From Glycomyces sp. NRRL B-16210 (GTDB lineage: Bacteria; Actinomycetota; Actinomycetes; Mycobacteriales; Micromonosporaceae): a stretch of DNA of 64,000 bases. The notes under the pieces are model-generated. The model searched no databases, had not been told where the DNA came from, and was given only the letters and a program-made list of their open reading frames with translations. How positions within the stretch are numbered: the stretch's first letter is position 1; each line of letters opens with the position of its first letter. The stretch spans positions 310,001 through 374,000 of the forward strand of contig NZ_JOGR01000001.1 in the NCBI RefSeq assembly GCF_000719515.1. Reading direction: 5' to 3'. Below, in pieces: positions 48,475-55,942 of the stretch. Both the position numbers and the translations under genes were made by a program.

Positions 48475-48801
48475 TTGGGTGCAACCAAAAGCAGCCGCTT
48501 CATCGAGCGTGCGAGGCGGGCGTCGGAACGATTGCAGCGGGCGCGCGAACGGATGCCGATGTTGAATGGCACTGAGATGACCAGCCACGACGGCATGGTC
48601 ACAGTCAAGCTCGACGTGCTCGGTCGGCCCGAGGTCGCCATCGAGCGCAGCCGTACCTACTCCTATGAGGAGTACGAGGTGAAGATGATCGTTATCGACA
48701 CCTACAACCAAGCCGTACGAGCCCATGCGCGTCAGACGCAAGACGCCGCCGTCAGGGCAGCCGAGGTCCTGAGAACTCTCTCTGGAAATGGAGAGCGGTG
48801 A
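48475..48801 (+). CDS. YbaB/EbfC-like (EspL-like) protein
   Basis: 108 residues from a TTG. The amphipathic helix ERARRASERLQRARERM, then GTEMTSHDGMVTVKLDVLGRPEVAIE (the conserved strand pair of YbaB/EbfC) and a C-terminal helix AVRAHARQTQDAAVRAAEVLRTL. YbaB proteins are small dimeric nucleoid-associated proteins; a YbaB-like protein, EspL, belongs to mycobacterial ESX-1 and stabilises its substrates. Its coupling (GTGA) to a WXG-type gene here favours an EspL-like role. The ribosome site before the TTG is weak, so the exact start is uncertain. Confidence 0.72.
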   Translation: MGATKSSRFIERARRASERLQRARERMPMLNGTEMTSHDGMVTVKLDVLGRPEVAIERSRTYSYEEYEVKMIVIDTYNQAVRAHARQTQDAAVRAAEVLRTLSGNGER

Positions 48802-49169
48802 CCATGTCCATCGTCTTCGAGCCCGACGAAGTGAGCGCTTACGCCGCCAAGATCGGTGAACGCGCCACCACGGTCGCAGACTACGACGGCCAACTCCTGT
48901 CCACCGCTGCCTCAGGGTTGCAGGCGAACAGCGATCTCGACCAGGCCCTCCGACTCGACCCCGACTGGTTCGGCGGCCCTATCGCGCCCTGGTACGGCGA
49001 TATCGAGGCCACCCTCAATTCGGTCTACGACGGCCGCAATGCAGAGGCGCTGCGAGTCCACGAGGAACTCACCGGGATCCAGACCGACCTCAACGACTTC
49101 GTGCAGCGCCGGCAGAACGACGAGGACGCGGCAGTGTTCGAGATCAACAACGCCAGCGACGCCGAATAG
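48798..49169 (+). CDS. WXG-like helical protein
   Basis: 123 residues from the GTG overlapping the previous stop; an ATG at 48804 (GGAG 10 nt upstream) is an equally good start. SIVFEPDEVSAYAAKIGERATTVADYDGQLLSTAASGL forms the first helix, as in ESX-associated DUF2580-like proteins, with DPDWFGGPIAPWYGDIE in the turn and a second helix ending in an acidic tail. Same length as the small protein at 37470. No signal peptide. Likely exported, or a partner of the next protein. Confidence 0.65.
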   Translation: MTMSIVFEPDEVSAYAAKIGERATTVADYDGQLLSTAASGLQANSDLDQALRLDPDWFGGPIAPWYGDIEATLNSVYDGRNAEALRVHEELTGIQTDLNDFVQRRQNDEDAAVFEINNASDAE

Positions 49170-49183
49170 CCGAGGAGGCCGAT

Positions 49184-49945
49184 ATGTCCGGAGTGCCGAC
49201 CAGCTTCGATACCTTCTACAACCCCATCGTGGACATGCACGAGGAATACAAGAACGAGATCGCTCTGGCCGACGAGCTCGCCGTGCACTACATCGGCGAT
49301 GACGACCTCAAACCCAGCCACATCCTCAACATCCTCGCGAACATCGATGTCAACGAGATCCGCAACCACGGCGCGCGCCTGCATCACCGTGCGCAGGAGG
49401 TGTACGCCACCCTTCAGGACTCCTCCTTCAAGGAGCTGCTCTCCAACAGTTGGCAGGGAGGCGATGCCGACGCCTTCGAGGACTACATCTGCGGAGGAGG
49501 CGGGCACCGTGGACTCGATCTCTACTTCGAAGAGGTGAAAGCCAAGACCGAGAGCCACTCGATGGCCCTGATCAATCTCGGCGAGGAAGTGGCTGAACTT
49601 CTCTCGACGGCGAACACCGAACTCATCTCGATCCTGGTCGATGTAAAGAACGGTGTCTACGAAGCGGAAGCCAATGGGTGGGGTGGAGCTCTCAAGAATG
49701 TGCTCAACGGCGGATCTGCTCTCATCACCGCTTGCGCGGCCATTCCAGGTCTGGGCTGGTTGGTCTCTGCCGTCCTACTCATCGTCGGGACACTGCTGTC
49801 GTACATCGTGGCCCAGATCGACGAAGCGGTGAAGACGGAGAATGCCGCTCGTTCGTTGATGAGTGATCTCGAGTCCGTGGCCGCAGGCACCGATCCGGAC
49901 CTCCCCTCGGCGCAGCGAGACGACCTGGGGGTGACCGATTGGTAA
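49184..49945 (+). CDS. WXG-type protein with hydrophobic C-terminal hairpin
   Basis: 253 residues; GAGGAGG lies upstream of the ATG. Helical N-terminus, then SNSWQGGDADAFEDY with WXG at W90-Q-G92, the same W-x-G-x-D-x-DAFE context as in the two large cassette proteins. Residues about 175-205 (GGSALITACAAIPGLGWLVSAVLLIVGTLLSYIVA) make a long hydrophobic hairpin able to insert into membranes, as in some pore-forming or PPE-like effectors. Ends acidic. It is coupled to the next membrane protein by overlap. Confidence 0.7.
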   Translation: MSGVPTSFDTFYNPIVDMHEEYKNEIALADELAVHYIGDDDLKPSHILNILANIDVNEIRNHGARLHHRAQEVYATLQDSSFKELLSNSWQGGDADAFEDYICGGGGHRGLDLYFEEVKAKTESHSMALINLGEEVAELLSTANTELISILVDVKNGVYEAEANGWGGALKNVLNGGSALITACAAIPGLGWLVSAVLLIVGTLLSYIVAQIDEAVKTENAARSLMSDLESVAAGTDPDLPSAQRDDLGVTDW

Positions 49946-50409
49946 GAGCCCGTGATGGGGCGCCTCGAGAGGAACAGGAATACATCGAGCTGCGTCATCG
50001 GACGAGTTGGATCGCTGTCGCGTTCCTACTTCTGGTGCCATTGAACGTCGTGTATTTCTTCGGAGGGGCACTGTTCTTCGAGCCGCGGGTCCAGTTCAAT
50101 CCGTCGACTTGGATGAGCATCTGGTGGGGACTCGTACACGGTTTCGTGCTCTTCAGCGCGTTCCGTGCGTTGACGACCCCGTTCGGGGTGTACCGCGCCT
50201 CCGACAATTCGCTGATCCTGATCAGCCACTTCACCAGAGCCGAACGCCATTACCCCTCTTCGCGGCACCATGGCCGCCTTGTCGCCGAAGACGGCAAGAT
50301 CGCGTTCGTCGGACCCACGGGGTACCGACAGGTGCTTGTAAGACAGGTTTTCGTGAAGGATGAAGGGTTCATCGCCGCCCACGACGCGATTCTGGAAACG
50401 GATCAATGA
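49939..50409 (+). CDS. Two-pass membrane protein of unknown function
   Basis: 156 residues from a TTG that overlaps the preceding stop, with GGGGG 8 nt upstream. Two membrane helices (WIAVAFLLLVPLNVVYFFGG and MSIWWGLVHGFVLFSAFRAL) and a C-terminal soluble part (YRASDNSLILISHFTRAERHYPSSRHHGRL...IAFVGPTGYRQVLVRQVFV). I recognise no family. As the last gene behind a WXG protein with a membrane hairpin, a self-protection or anchoring role is conceivable. A terminator follows directly. Confidence 0.6.
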   Translation: MVRARDGAPREEQEYIELRHRTSWIAVAFLLLVPLNVVYFFGGALFFEPRVQFNPSTWMSIWWGLVHGFVLFSAFRALTTPFGVYRASDNSLILISHFTRAERHYPSSRHHGRLVAEDGKIAFVGPTGYRQVLVRQVFVKDEGFIAAHDAILETDQ

Positions 50410-50438
50410 GAGCGGCCCGTACGCCGCCATCGGACGCG

Positions 50439-50478
50439 GAAGCGCCCGCCTGGTGGGTCCGGGCGGGCGCTTCGTTTT
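50439..50478. terminator. Terminator between the WXG region and wrbA
   Basis: GAAGCGCCCGCC (50439-50450) and GGCGGGCGCTTC (50462-50473) form a 12-bp stem with an 11-nt loop, followed on the plus strand by GTTTT. It lies between convergent genes. Confidence 0.8.
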
Positions 50479-50481
50479 CTG

Positions 50482-51105
50482 CTATGCGGCCAGGGCTGCT
50501 CGGCCGATGTTCAGGGCTGCCGCGGTGGCGACCACTCGCTCGGCCTGGGCGGTCGCGGCCGCGAAGGTCGTCTCGTCGATGTCGTTGCCGTTCCAGTGCG
50601 ACACGCCGTACGGCGAGGCGTTCGCGAACAGTGCTTCGTTCGCGTAGCCCGGGGCCACCACGATGCCGCCGAAGTGGTGCACCGTGTTGTACAGCGCCAG
50701 GATCGTCGACTCGTTGCCGCCGTGCTTGCCCGAGGCCGCGGCGAAGCCCGAGTAGACCTTCCCGGCGAGCTTGCCCTGGAACCACAGGCCCCCGAGGGTG
50801 TCGAGGAACTGCTTGAGCTGCGAGGCGACGTTCCCGAAGCGGGTGGGGGAGCCGAAGATGACCGCGTCGGCCCACTCGACGTCCTCGGGCGTGGCCACGG
50901 GGATGTCGGCGATCGCCTTGACGTTCTCGGCCCATGCCGGGTTGGAGTCGATCGCGGCCTGCGGGGCCAGTTCGGCCACGCGGAGCAGTTTGACCTCGGC
51001 GCCGGCCTTCTCGGCGGCGGTCGCGAGCTGGCGGGCCAGGGCGGTCACGTTGCCGGTGGCCGAGTAGAAGATCACGGCGACCTTGACGGGGGCGACTTCA
51101 GACAT
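50482..51105 (-). CDS. wrbA: NAD(P)H:quinone oxidoreductase, WrbA family
   Basis: 207 residues from the ATG at 51105 (AGAGG 6 nt upstream). Tetrameric FMN flavoprotein that reduces quinones by two electrons. FMN-phosphate loop YSATGNV, then VIFGSPTRFGNVASQLKQFLDTLGGLW and SGFAAASGKHGGNESTILALYNTVHHFG are the WrbA-type motifs around the flavin. Two GTTCAaATT-type pseudo-palindromes lie in its upstream region, suggesting control by a redox- or quinone-sensing repressor of the MarR/HxlR kind encoded elsewhere. Confidence 0.93.
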   Translation of the reverse strand: MSEVAPVKVAVIFYSATGNVTALARQLATAAEKAGAEVKLLRVAELAPQAAIDSNPAWAENVKAIADIPVATPEDVEWADAVIFGSPTRFGNVASQLKQFLDTLGGLWFQGKLAGKVYSGFAAASGKHGGNESTILALYNTVHHFGGIVVAPGYANEALFANASPYGVSHWNGNDIDETTFAAATAQAERVVATAAALNIGRAALAA

Positions 51106-51135
51106 GTGCAACCTCTTCCAGGAGCGGTCTAACTA

Positions 51136-51195
51136 GTTCAGATTTGAATTACCAGTCGACTCTAGCGGTGCGCCGGTTGAAGTTCAAATTCGAAC
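51136..51195. promoter_or_regulatory. Two operator-like sites upstream of wrbA
   Basis: GTTCAGATTTGAAT (51136-51149) and GTTCAAATTCGAAC (51182-51195) are imperfect palindromes of the same type with centres 46 bp apart, 30-90 bp upstream of the wrbA ATG. AT-rich sites like these stand out in this GC-rich sequence. Confidence 0.55.
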
Positions 51196-51382
51196 GATGT
51201 GGCGATGGCCACGGTGCGTGCCCGTCGGGTGTTACGAGAGTGTTTCCGCGCGTTTCGAGTGGCGAGGGCCGCGCGCTGTCGGGTTGTTCACGAACCGGGC
51301 CGTTGTCACCGCTGACGCTCCCTTCGCTTCCGCACCTCCGGTTCAGCGACGCCTGTACGCATCGTGACCTCGAATAATGACG

Positions 51383-51400
51383 ACTTAGGCGGACCTAAGT
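51383..51400. promoter_or_regulatory. Palindrome ACTTAGG-CGGA-CCTAAGT
   Basis: A perfect 7-4-7 palindrome that overlaps a possible -35 region (GTGACA, 51399-51404) of the menJ-nuo promoter. It could bind a second regulator in addition to Rex. The half-site recalls DtxR-type TTAGG, but the spacing is wrong for a DtxR box. Confidence 0.45.
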
Positions 51401-51424
51401 GACAATGCGTGGATAGCGGAGTTC

Positions 51425-51430
51425 TAGACT
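51425..51430 (+). promoter_or_regulatory. Possible -10 box (TAGACT) of the menJ-nuo operon
   Basis: TAGACT with GTGACA about 20 nt upstream (slightly long spacing). Transcription would start near 51437, only a few bases before the Rex operator, leaving a ~75-nt leader to the menJ GTG. Confidence 0.4.
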
Positions 51431-51442
51431 TGCGGCAAACGC

Positions 51443-51460
51443 TTGTGAAGAGCTTCACAA
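51443..51460. promoter_or_regulatory. Rex operator (ROP) upstream of menJ-nuo
   Basis: TTGTGAAGAGCTTCACAA fits the Rex consensus TTGTGAA-N4-TTCACAA perfectly, and the symmetry extends one base further on each side. Rex represses respiratory genes when NAD+ is high relative to NADH and releases DNA when NADH binds; in Streptomyces, Rex sites of this form control respiratory genes. The site lies 52 nt upstream of the menJ start, just downstream of a likely transcription start. Confidence 0.85.
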
Positions 51461-51511
51461 GTAGGCTGATCGTTAAAAGGATCACCACCCCATCCGCCTG
51501 AGAGGACGCCC

Positions 51512-52831
51512 GTGACCACTCACGCAGCCCCGGATGCCGACGTCATCGTCGTCGGCGCGGGACCAGGTGGCTCGGCCGCGGCCTACCACCTGGCGACCCG
51601 GGGCCTCGACGTACTGCTGCTGGAGAAGACCCGCTTCCCCCGCGAGAAGGTCTGCGGCGACGGACTGACCCCGCGCTCGGTCGCCCAGCTGCTCAAGATG
51701 GGCGTGGACACCTCCGAATCCGCCGGCTGGATCCGCAACCGGGGCCTGCGCGTGGTCGCCGACGGGATCTCCATCGAACTCGACTGGCCGACCCTGGACC
51801 ACTTCCCCGACTACGGGCTCACCCGCACCCGCCTCGACTTCGACCAGATCCTCGCCGACCGCGCCGTCGCCGCCGGCGCCAAGCTCCTCACCGGCGTCAA
51901 GGTCACCGCCCCGGTCTTCGACCTCGCCGGACGCGTCTCGGGCGTCACCGCCGTCGCCGACGGCGAGCACCGCACCTACAAGGCCCCCTTGGTCATCGCC
52001 GCCGACGGCGTCTCCGGGCGCCTCGCGCTCGCCCTGGGCCTCAAGCGCGACGAGTCGCGCCCCATGGGCGTGGCCGTCCGCCAGTACTACCGCTCCGAGG
52101 CCAAGCACGACGACGACTACCTCGAGTCCTGGCTCGCGCTGCGCACCGCGAACGAGCCCGACGTCCTCCAGCCCGGCTACGGGTGGATCTTCGGCCTCGG
52201 CGACGGCCGCGTCAACGTCGGCCTCGGCGTCCTCAACTCCTCCGAGGGCTACCAGGGCACCGACTACCGCGCGCTCCTGCGCGACTGGCTCGCCAACACC
52301 CCCGAGGAATGGGGCCTGGCCGACGAGGCCAACGCCGACGGGCCCGTCCGCGGCGCCGCGCTCCCCATGGGCTTCAACCGGACCCCGCACTACAGCCGCG
52401 GCCTCATGCTCGTCGGCGACTCCGGCGGCATGGTCAACCCCTTCAACGGCGAGGGCATCGCCTACGCCATCGAGGCCGGCGAGATCGCCGCCCAGACCGC
52501 CGCCGAAGCGCTCCGCGCGCCCAACGTCCCCCGCCGCGAGGCGGCCCTGCGCTCCTACGCGGGCCGCATGGACCGCCTCTGGGGCTCCTACTACCGCATG
52601 GGCGGGATCTTCGTGCACCTCATCGGCCAGCCGGCCGTCATGAAGCTGTGCACCGAGCACGGCCTCAAACGCCCCGCGCTCATGCGCGTCGTCTTGAAAC
52701 TGCTCGCGAACCTCACCGACCAGCCCGGCCGGGACGCCGCCGACCGCATCGTCAACGGGATGCGGCTGGTCACGCCCGGACTGAGCCGGCCCGCCGCCCG
52801 GCTCGCAAGCTCCACCGAAAGGAGGCTCTGA
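51512..52831 (+). CDS. menJ: Geranylgeranyl reductase family protein, MenJ-type menaquinone reductase
   Basis: 439 residues from the GTG (GAGAGGA upstream). FAD enzyme: VIVVGAGPGGSAAAYHLA (dinucleotide loop), EKVCGDGLTPRSV (the family's C-G-D-G motif), IAADGVSGRLALALG and LMLVGDSGGMVNPFNGEGIAYAIEAG (second FAD motif). MenJ homologues saturate one isoprene unit of the menaquinone side chain. The position three nt upstream of nuoA and the shared Rex site tie it to menaquinone respiration. An archaeal-lipid-type function is unlikely in this setting. Confidence 0.85.
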   Translation: MTTHAAPDADVIVVGAGPGGSAAAYHLATRGLDVLLLEKTRFPREKVCGDGLTPRSVAQLLKMGVDTSESAGWIRNRGLRVVADGISIELDWPTLDHFPDYGLTRTRLDFDQILADRAVAAGAKLLTGVKVTAPVFDLAGRVSGVTAVADGEHRTYKAPLVIAADGVSGRLALALGLKRDESRPMGVAVRQYYRSEAKHDDDYLESWLALRTANEPDVLQPGYGWIFGLGDGRVNVGLGVLNSSEGYQGTDYRALLRDWLANTPEEWGLADEANADGPVRGAALPMGFNRTPHYSRGLMLVGDSGGMVNPFNGEGIAYAIEAGEIAAQTAAEALRAPNVPRREAALRSYAGRMDRLWGSYYRMGGIFVHLIGQPAVMKLCTEHGLKRPALMRVVLKLLANLTDQPGRDAADRIVNGMRLVTPGLSRPAARLASSTERRL

Positions 52832-52834
52832 ACG

Positions 52835-53194
52835 ATGCAGGTCTACGTGCCGGTCGTGATCATGTTCGCGATCGGACTCGGCTTCGGCGTCGTCTCGATC
52901 GTCGCCTCGCGCATCGCCGGACCCTTCCGGAGGAACCGCGCCAAGGCCGACCCGTACGAGTGCGGCATCGAGCCCGCGCCCAACACGAGCGGGCCGATGA
53001 AGTTCCCGGTGAAGTTCTACCTCACCGCGATGCTGTTCATCGTCTTCGACATCGAGATCATCTTCCTCGTGCCGTGGGCCGTCCACCACGACGTGCTCGG
53101 CATCTTCGGATTCTGGGCCGTCTTCATGTTCATCGCCGCGCTGTTCGTCGCCTACGCCTACGAATGGCGTCGCGGCGGACTGGACTGGGACTAG
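52835..53194 (+). CDS. nuoA: NADH-quinone oxidoreductase subunit A
   Basis: 119 residues, three membrane helices. The conserved loop ADPYECGIEP between helices 1 and 2 and the stretch FPVKFYLTAMLFIVFDIEIIFLVPW are diagnostic of NuoA. Part of the membrane arm close to the quinone site. It follows menJ after 3 nt and precedes nuoB after 3 nt. Confidence 0.96.
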   Translation: MQVYVPVVIMFAIGLGFGVVSIVASRIAGPFRRNRAKADPYECGIEPAPNTSGPMKFPVKFYLTAMLFIVFDIEIIFLVPWAVHHDVLGIFGFWAVFMFIAALFVAYAYEWRRGGLDWD

Positions 53195-53197
53195 CCA

Positions 53198-53833
53198 ATG
53201 GGTATCGAAGAGAAACTCCCGCAAGGGATCATCCTCACCACCGTCGAGGCGCTGGTCAACTGGACCCGCAAGTCCTCGATGTGGCCGGCCACGTTCGGCC
53301 TCGCCTGCTGCGCGATCGAGATGATGGCCACCGGCGCCGCCCGCTACGACACCGGCCGCTTCGGCATGGAGGTCTTCCGCGCCTCCCCGCGCCAGGCCGA
53401 CCTCATGATCGTGGCCGGACGCGTCAGCCAGAAGATGGCCCCCGTCCTGCGCCAGATCTACGACCAGATGCCCGAACCGAAGTGGGTCCTGTCGATGGGC
53501 GTGTGCGCCACCTCCGGCGGCATGTTCAACAACTACGCGATCGTCCAGGGTGTCGACCACGTCGTGCCCGTGGACATGTACCTGCCCGGCTGCCCGCCCC
53601 GCCCCGAGATGCTCCTCGACGCGATCCTCAAGCTCCACGAGAAGGTCCAGCACGAGCCCCTCGGCGAGAAGCGCCGCCAGGCCCTCGCCGACCTCCCCGA
53701 GCCGGTCGTCAAGCCCGGCGCCATGCCCTCCTCCTACCGCTTCAACAAGCAGCGCAAGAAGGAGTGGACCGAGGCGGTCAAGGCCGGCAACGAAGAGCAG
53801 CTGCGCATCCGCAAGGGGGTGGCCAAGCGATGA
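53198..53833 (+). CDS. nuoB: NADH-quinone oxidoreductase subunit B
   Basis: 211 residues. Carries the N2 [4Fe-4S] cluster that passes electrons to menaquinone: tandem Cys in GLACCAIEMM, plus SMGVCATSGGMFNNY and LPGCPPRPEM. The C-terminal ~50 residues are a basic extension seen in many actinobacterial NuoB. The stop overlaps the nuoC ATG (ATGA). Confidence 0.97.
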   Translation: MGIEEKLPQGIILTTVEALVNWTRKSSMWPATFGLACCAIEMMATGAARYDTGRFGMEVFRASPRQADLMIVAGRVSQKMAPVLRQIYDQMPEPKWVLSMGVCATSGGMFNNYAIVQGVDHVVPVDMYLPGCPPRPEMLLDAILKLHEKVQHEPLGEKRRQALADLPEPVVKPGAMPSSYRFNKQRKKEWTEAVKAGNEEQLRIRKGVAKR

Positions 53834-54501
53834 GCGAGAACAACGAGGTCCAGCCCGTCGGCACCGAGCGCCCGAAGGGCCTGTTCGGCGTCACCGGCAC
53901 CGGCGACACCTCCGGCTTCGGCGGTCTCGTCCGCGCCGTGCCGGCCCCGGCCGAGATCCTCTCCACGCCCGAGCCCCTCGGCGGCTACTTCGACGAGATC
54001 GTCGGCGCCCTCAAGGACCTCCTCGGCGAGGACGTCGCCCGTGCCGTCGTGGTCGACCGCGGCGAACTCACCATCCACATCGCGCCCGACCGGACCGCCG
54101 AGGTCTGCAAGACCATGCGCGACGACGAGAGCCTGCGCTTCGAGTTCTGCTCCTCGGTCTCCGGCGTGGACTACCCGGAGCGGGCCAACCGCCTCCACGT
54201 GGTCTACCACCTGACCTCGATGACCTACCGGCGCAACGTCCGGCTCGAGACCGCCGTCGGACTCGACCACCCCGTGGTCCAGTCCGTCACCGCCGTCTAC
54301 CCGACCGCCGACTGGCAGGAGCGGGAGGCCTACGACATGTTCGGCGTCGTCTTCGAAGGGCACCCCCACCTCACCCGCATCCTCATGCCCGACGACTGGG
54401 AGGGCCACCCGCAGCGCAAGGACTACCCGCTCGGGGGCATCGCCGTCGAATACAAGGGCGCGCACATCCCTCCGCCGGATGAGCGGAGGGCCTACAAGTG
54501 A
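53830..54501 (+). CDS. nuoC: NADH-quinone oxidoreductase subunit C
   Basis: 223 residues. The N-terminal ~45 residues are a variable actinobacterial extension (GLFGVTGTGDTSGFGGLV); the core has LHVVYHLTSMTYRRNVRLE, SVTAVYPTADWQEREAYDMFGVVFEGHP and DWEGHPQRKDYPLGG, the conserved 30-kDa subunit signature. Separate from nuoD, unlike the fused form of E. coli. Its last ten codons (PPPDERRAYK) are duplicated 98 bp downstream. The stop TGA overlaps a GTG that opens a mini-ORF rather than nuoD itself. Confidence 0.96.
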   Translation: MSENNEVQPVGTERPKGLFGVTGTGDTSGFGGLVRAVPAPAEILSTPEPLGGYFDEIVGALKDLLGEDVARAVVVDRGELTIHIAPDRTAEVCKTMRDDESLRFEFCSSVSGVDYPERANRLHVVYHLTSMTYRRNVRLETAVGLDHPVVQSVTAVYPTADWQEREAYDMFGVVFEGHPHLTRILMPDDWEGHPQRKDYPLGGIAVEYKGAHIPPPDERRAYK

Positions 54502-54599
54502 CGACCTACCGGATTTCCCCTTGGGGGGCGCGGGGTGGCGAAGCCCCCCGCGGAGGACAGCAGAGTCCGCCGCCCGACGAACGGAGGGCCTACAAGTGA
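54498..54599 (+). CDS. 33-residue mini-ORF between nuoC and nuoD
   Basis: GTG at 54498 overlaps the nuoC stop and its own TGA (54597-54599) overlaps the nuoD GTG (54596). It begins V-T-T-Y-R (nuoD begins V-T-T-T-E) and ends PPPDERRAYK, the same ten residues that end NuoC. The two copies of that tail differ at four wobble bases and are identical over the last ~19 nt. The insert contains a GGGGGGC/GCCCCCC hairpin. It looks like a 98-bp duplication that preserves the stop/start relay. Confidence 0.6.
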   Translation: MTTYRISPWGARGGEAPRGGQQSPPPDERRAYK

Positions 54600-55942
54600 C
54601 CACCACGGAACACGGCACGGAGCCCGCGGCCGACGCCTACGCGGCGGAGCGGGACACCACCGAAGGCCGCGTCTACACCGTGACCGGCGGCGACTGGGAC
54701 GAACTCGTCGCCTCCGTCGACCCGGTCAACGAAGAGCGCCTCATCGTCAACCTCGGCCCCCAGCACCCGTCCACGCACGGCGTGCTCCGCCTGGTCTGCG
54801 AACTCGAGGGCGAGACCGTCCGCTCGGTGCGCCCCATCGTCGGCTACCTCCACACCGGCATCGAGAAGAACCTCGAATACCGCAACTGGACCCAGGGCAC
54901 CACATTCGTCACCCGCGCCGACTACCTCGCGCCGATCTTCAACGAGACCGGCTACTGCCTCGCCGTCGAGAAGCTCCTCGGCGTCCAGGCGCCCCGCCGC
55001 GCCGAGGTCATCCGCGTGATCATGATGGAGCTCAACCGCATCAGCTCCCACCTGGTCGCCCTCGCGACCACCGGCATGGAGCTCGGCGCGCTCTCGATGA
55101 TGATCTACGGCTTCCGCGACCGCGAGAAGATCCTCGACATCTTCGAGGCCGTCTGCGGCCTGCGCATGAACATGGCCTACGTCCGCCCCGGCGGCGTCGC
55201 CCAGGACATCCCCGGCGAAGCCGTCACGATGATCCGCGACTTCGTCGACTACATGCCCAAGGGACTCGACGACTACGAAGGGCTCCTCACCGGCAACGCC
55301 ATCTGGCAGGAGCGCACCCAGGGCGTCGGCTACCTCGACGTCTCCGGCTGCCTCGCCCTCGGCGTCACCGGCCCGGTCCTGCGCAGCGCCGGACTGCCCT
55401 GGGACCTGCGCAAGACCATGCCCTACAGCGGCTACGAGGAATACGACTTCGAGGTCCCGACCCACAACGGCGCCGACGCCTGGGCCCGGTACCTCCTGCG
55501 CCTCGAGGAGATCCGCGAGAGCCTCAAGATCATCGCCCAGGGACTCGACAAGCTCGAACCCGGCCCGGTCATGGTCGAGGACAAGAAGATCGCCTGGCCC
55601 GCCCAGCTCGCCCTCGGCGGCGACGGCATGGGCAACAGCCTCAACCACATCCGGCACATCATGAGCCAGTCCATGGAAGCCCTGATCCACCACTTCAAGC
55701 TCGTCACCGAGGGCTTCCGCGTCCCGGCCGGGCAGGTGTACACCGCGATCGAGGCCCCCCGAGGCGAACTCGGCATCCACGCCGTCTCCGACGGCGGCAC
55801 GAGGCCCTTCCGCATCCACATGCGCGAACCCTCCTTCGTCAACTTGCAGGCCATCCCCGCGCTCGCCGAAGGCGGCCTCCTCGCCGACGTCATCGCCGGC
55901 GGGGCCTCGCTCGACCCCGTCATGGGAGGTTGCGACCGATGA
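54596..55942 (+). CDS. nuoD: NADH-quinone oxidoreductase subunit D
   Basis: 448 residues. The 49-kDa subunit that forms the quinone site with NuoB. LIVNLGPQHPSTHGVLRL, VRPIVGYLHTGIEKNLEYR, MELNRISSHLVALATTGMELG and MAYVRPGGVAQDIP are its signatures; the end is DPVMGGCDR, matching the usual D-x-V-M-G-x-x-DR terminus. The GTG at 54596 has CGGAGGG upstream, within the duplicated segment. ATGA overlap with nuoE. Confidence 0.97.
   Translation: MTTTEHGTEPAADAYAAERDTTEGRVYTVTGGDWDELVASVDPVNEERLIVNLGPQHPSTHGVLRLVCELEGETVRSVRPIVGYLHTGIEKNLEYRNWTQGTTFVTRADYLAPIFNETGYCLAVEKLLGVQAPRRAEVIRVIMMELNRISSHLVALATTGMELGALSMMIYGFRDREKILDIFEAVCGLRMNMAYVRPGGVAQDIPGEAVTMIRDFVDYMPKGLDDYEGLLTGNAIWQERTQGVGYLDVSGCLALGVTGPVLRSAGLPWDLRKTMPYSGYEEYDFEVPTHNGADAWARYLLRLEEIRESLKIIAQGLDKLEPGPVMVEDKKIAWPAQLALGGDGMGNSLNHIRHIMSQSMEALIHHFKLVTEGFRVPAGQVYTAIEAPRGELGIHAVSDGGTRPFRIHMREPSFVNLQAIPALAEGGLLADVIAGGASLDPVMGGCDR

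Noticed and set aside
37421..50409. Mobile element boundaries, integrase or transposase in the accessory region
   Set aside because: I found no recombinase frame, no terminal inverted repeats and no direct repeat of the tRNA end. The island idea rests on content and composition only.
51383..51400. TTAGG/CCTAA palindrome as an iron (DtxR/IdeR) box
   Set aside because: DtxR boxes are 19 bp with a longer interval between the TTAGG and CCTAA ends. The 4-bp centre here does not fit, so I list it only as an unassigned palindrome.
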